From positions 1-6,314 of the forward strand of contig JAABPZ010000034.1 in assembly GCA_011391755.1 (NCBI GenBank): a stretch of DNA of 6,314 nucleotides, given 5' to 3'. Positions 5,734 through 6,314 of this stretch are shown one piece after another; the first letter of the stretch is position 1, and every line of letters starts with the position of its first letter. The DNA comes from Methanothrix sp. Its GTDB lineage: Archaea; Halobacteriota; Methanosarcinia; Methanotrichales; Methanotrichaceae. The position numbers and the translations under genes were made by a program. Under the pieces are notes generated by a model. It saw only the letters and a list, made by a program, of their open reading frames with translations. It did no database searches and was not told the DNA's origin.

Positions 5734-5830
5734 TGCCTTTGTGAACGGCTGATGGTTCTTCGCGCCAATCAAGGCTTTGCGTGAGAATCAACCACGGTCC
5801 GATTTCACGCGAAGGCGCGAAGCCGCGAAG
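5734..5830 (+). repeat. Dispersed hairpin repeat, copy 2 (left arm degenerate)
   Basis: The first 31 bases (5734-5764) match 392-422 with one difference, and the last 28 (5803-5830) match 475-502 exactly. Orientation is the same as copy 1. The middle differs: the TCTTCGCG octamer array is lost or replaced, leaving only a short imperfect stem (GCGTGA/TCACGC plus a few pairs) around TGAGAATCAACC. It lies directly upstream of the VWA promoter and downstream of the small basic gene. Confidence 0.8.
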
Positions 5831-5883
5831 TGAAAACATTTCCTTTAAAAAGAAGATAAAAATTGGTGGAAAAGCCAGGCGGC

Positions 5884-6021
5884 TCACTTGATCTTTTTCT
5901 CGAGCTTCTTGAGCTTCTTTTTGGCGGATTGGCTACCCGAAGCCGCCTGCTTCGAGAGCTCTTCTGCCTTGGCCTTCTTCACTTTATTTAGCTTCTCCAT
6001 CTGTTTCTTACTCGTTGGCAT
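5884..6021 (-). CDS. Small lysine-rich basic protein (45 residues), function unknown
   Basis: ATG at 6021 is preceded by GAGGTGA (6026-6032) at four bases, a strong ribosome site, and the frame closes with TGA at 5884-5886. The product has 16 Lys in 45 residues and only four acidic residues, giving a net charge near +12. Residues 3-27 and 33-45 are predicted by eye to be helical, split by a flexible ASGSQS hinge (27-32), so it may form a helical hairpin or short coiled coil. Such composition suits nucleic-acid or ribosome binding, but this is inference and I do not recognise the family. No signal peptide or membrane segment is present. It is transcribed toward the VWA gene in the same direction, but about 215 bases and a repeat copy separate them, so a shared operon is doubtful. 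A T-rich stretch with T5 runs (about 5845-5865, minus strand) may terminate it. Confidence 0.65.
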   Translation of the reverse strand: MPTSKKQMEKLNKVKKAKAEELSKQAASGSQSAKKKLKKLEKKIK

Positions 6022-6050
6022 ACAGTCACCTCGCTACGCCTTTGGCTGAT

Positions 6051-6084
6051 TCTATTTAGCTTTTTTCCGTATTATTAATATCTA
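6051..6084 (-). promoter_or_regulatory. Candidate promoter of the small basic protein gene
   Basis: Two TATA-like boxes are seen on the minus strand: ATATTAATAAT near 6071-6081, predicting a start about 6050 and a leader of about 29 bases, and GCTAAATAGA (6051-6060), which would give a leader too short to hold most of the ribosome site. The first fits better. Neither match is strong enough to be certain. Confidence 0.35.
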
Positions 6085-6290
6085 TGTATCATTGTACCAG
6101 CCCATAAAACATTTCCGCAGCTTCGAGTTTTTATCCCCCCACACCTGTCCTTCCCGCTTTTAGATACCGTGTATGCGATTACTGATCACGGGTTTTTTGC
6201 ATGCGTGCTCCTAATCGATAGCGTGCGTGGGCTGGCTCTTATGATCTCAACATCTAGGATATCGCGAACCTTGCTTCTGTTCGATCTCAT
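6075..6290 (-). pseudogene. Possible decayed CBS-domain gene
   Basis: ATG at 6290 follows a GGTGGTGGG ribosome-like site and opens a frame reading MRSNRSKVRDILDVEIIR, then ASPRTLS. This resembles the first half of a CBS domain (typical form: KVRDIM, hydrophobics, SP-T-L). The frame stops at TGA (6186-6188) after 34 residues. Just past ASPRTLS another frame reads LGARMQKTRDQ, like the next CBS helix. The first frame beyond the TGA reads SKSGKDRCGGIKTRS, like the D-x-x-G-x-x-x-GI-T-R end of the domain. It closes with TAA at 6075-6077. The pattern suggests a CBS gene broken by frameshift and stop mutations. It is a weak, by-eye resemblance and could be chance. Confidence 0.3.
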
Positions 6291-6314
6291 ATCTTCCCAC
6301 CACCACTACTCTGC

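Noticed and set aside
6165..6197. CCGTG/CACGG stem followed by six T on the plus strand as a terminator
   Set aside because: The stem is only five pairs with a long loop and no plus-strand gene ends upstream.

Overview
The window looks like a euryarchaeal methanogen chromosome. A Methanotrichaceae (Methanothrix/Methanosaeta) or Methanosarcinales origin is my inference, not something proved here. The reasons are AT-rich TATA-like boxes (TTTTAAATA, TTAAATA) about 20-50 bases ahead of starts with Shine-Dalgarno sites of the GGAGG/GGTGG type, oligo-T terminators, exported proteins carrying many N-glycosylation sequons, and a large secreted von Willebrand A protein of a kind common in that group. 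Base composition is moderate, near 50% GC.

Layout. Positions 1-249 (minus) hold the N-terminal, membrane-spanning start of a gene that runs off the left edge, probably a sensor kinase or similar. Positions 250-559 hold its leader, an operator-like palindrome, the first copy of a dispersed hairpin repeat and the terminator region of the next gene. A divergent pair follows: an exported 5'-nucleotidase/2',3'-cyclic phosphodiesterase (560-2239, minus, TTG start) and a membrane-anchored Acg-family nitroreductase-like flavoprotein (2366-3451, plus). They share a 126-bp promoter region with paired AGATCTT-type motifs. The flavoprotein converges on a large secreted VWA-domain protein (3554-5668, minus), and a perfect 18-bp bidirectional terminator separates the two. 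Past the VWA promoter lies a second, partly decayed copy of the hairpin repeat, then a 45-residue lysine-rich small protein gene (5884-6021, minus) and what looks like a decayed CBS-domain gene (6075-6290, minus).

How it fits together. The three large genes all encode proteins directed across the cytoplasmic membrane, and the two hairpin repeats bracket them in direct orientation. The nucleotidase and flavoprotein may be co-regulated through their shared promoter region. The nucleotidase fits scavenging of phosphate or nucleosides at the cell surface; the roles of the flavoprotein and the VWA protein cannot be read from sequence alone. I see no transposase, CRISPR array, tRNA or rRNA. I do not see convincing evidence of a wholly new multi-gene system. 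The best leads are the surface-displayed Acg-type flavoprotein sharing a promoter region with a nucleotidase, the lysine-rich small protein, the repeat pair, and the sensor gene whose ribosome site has no normal start codon.
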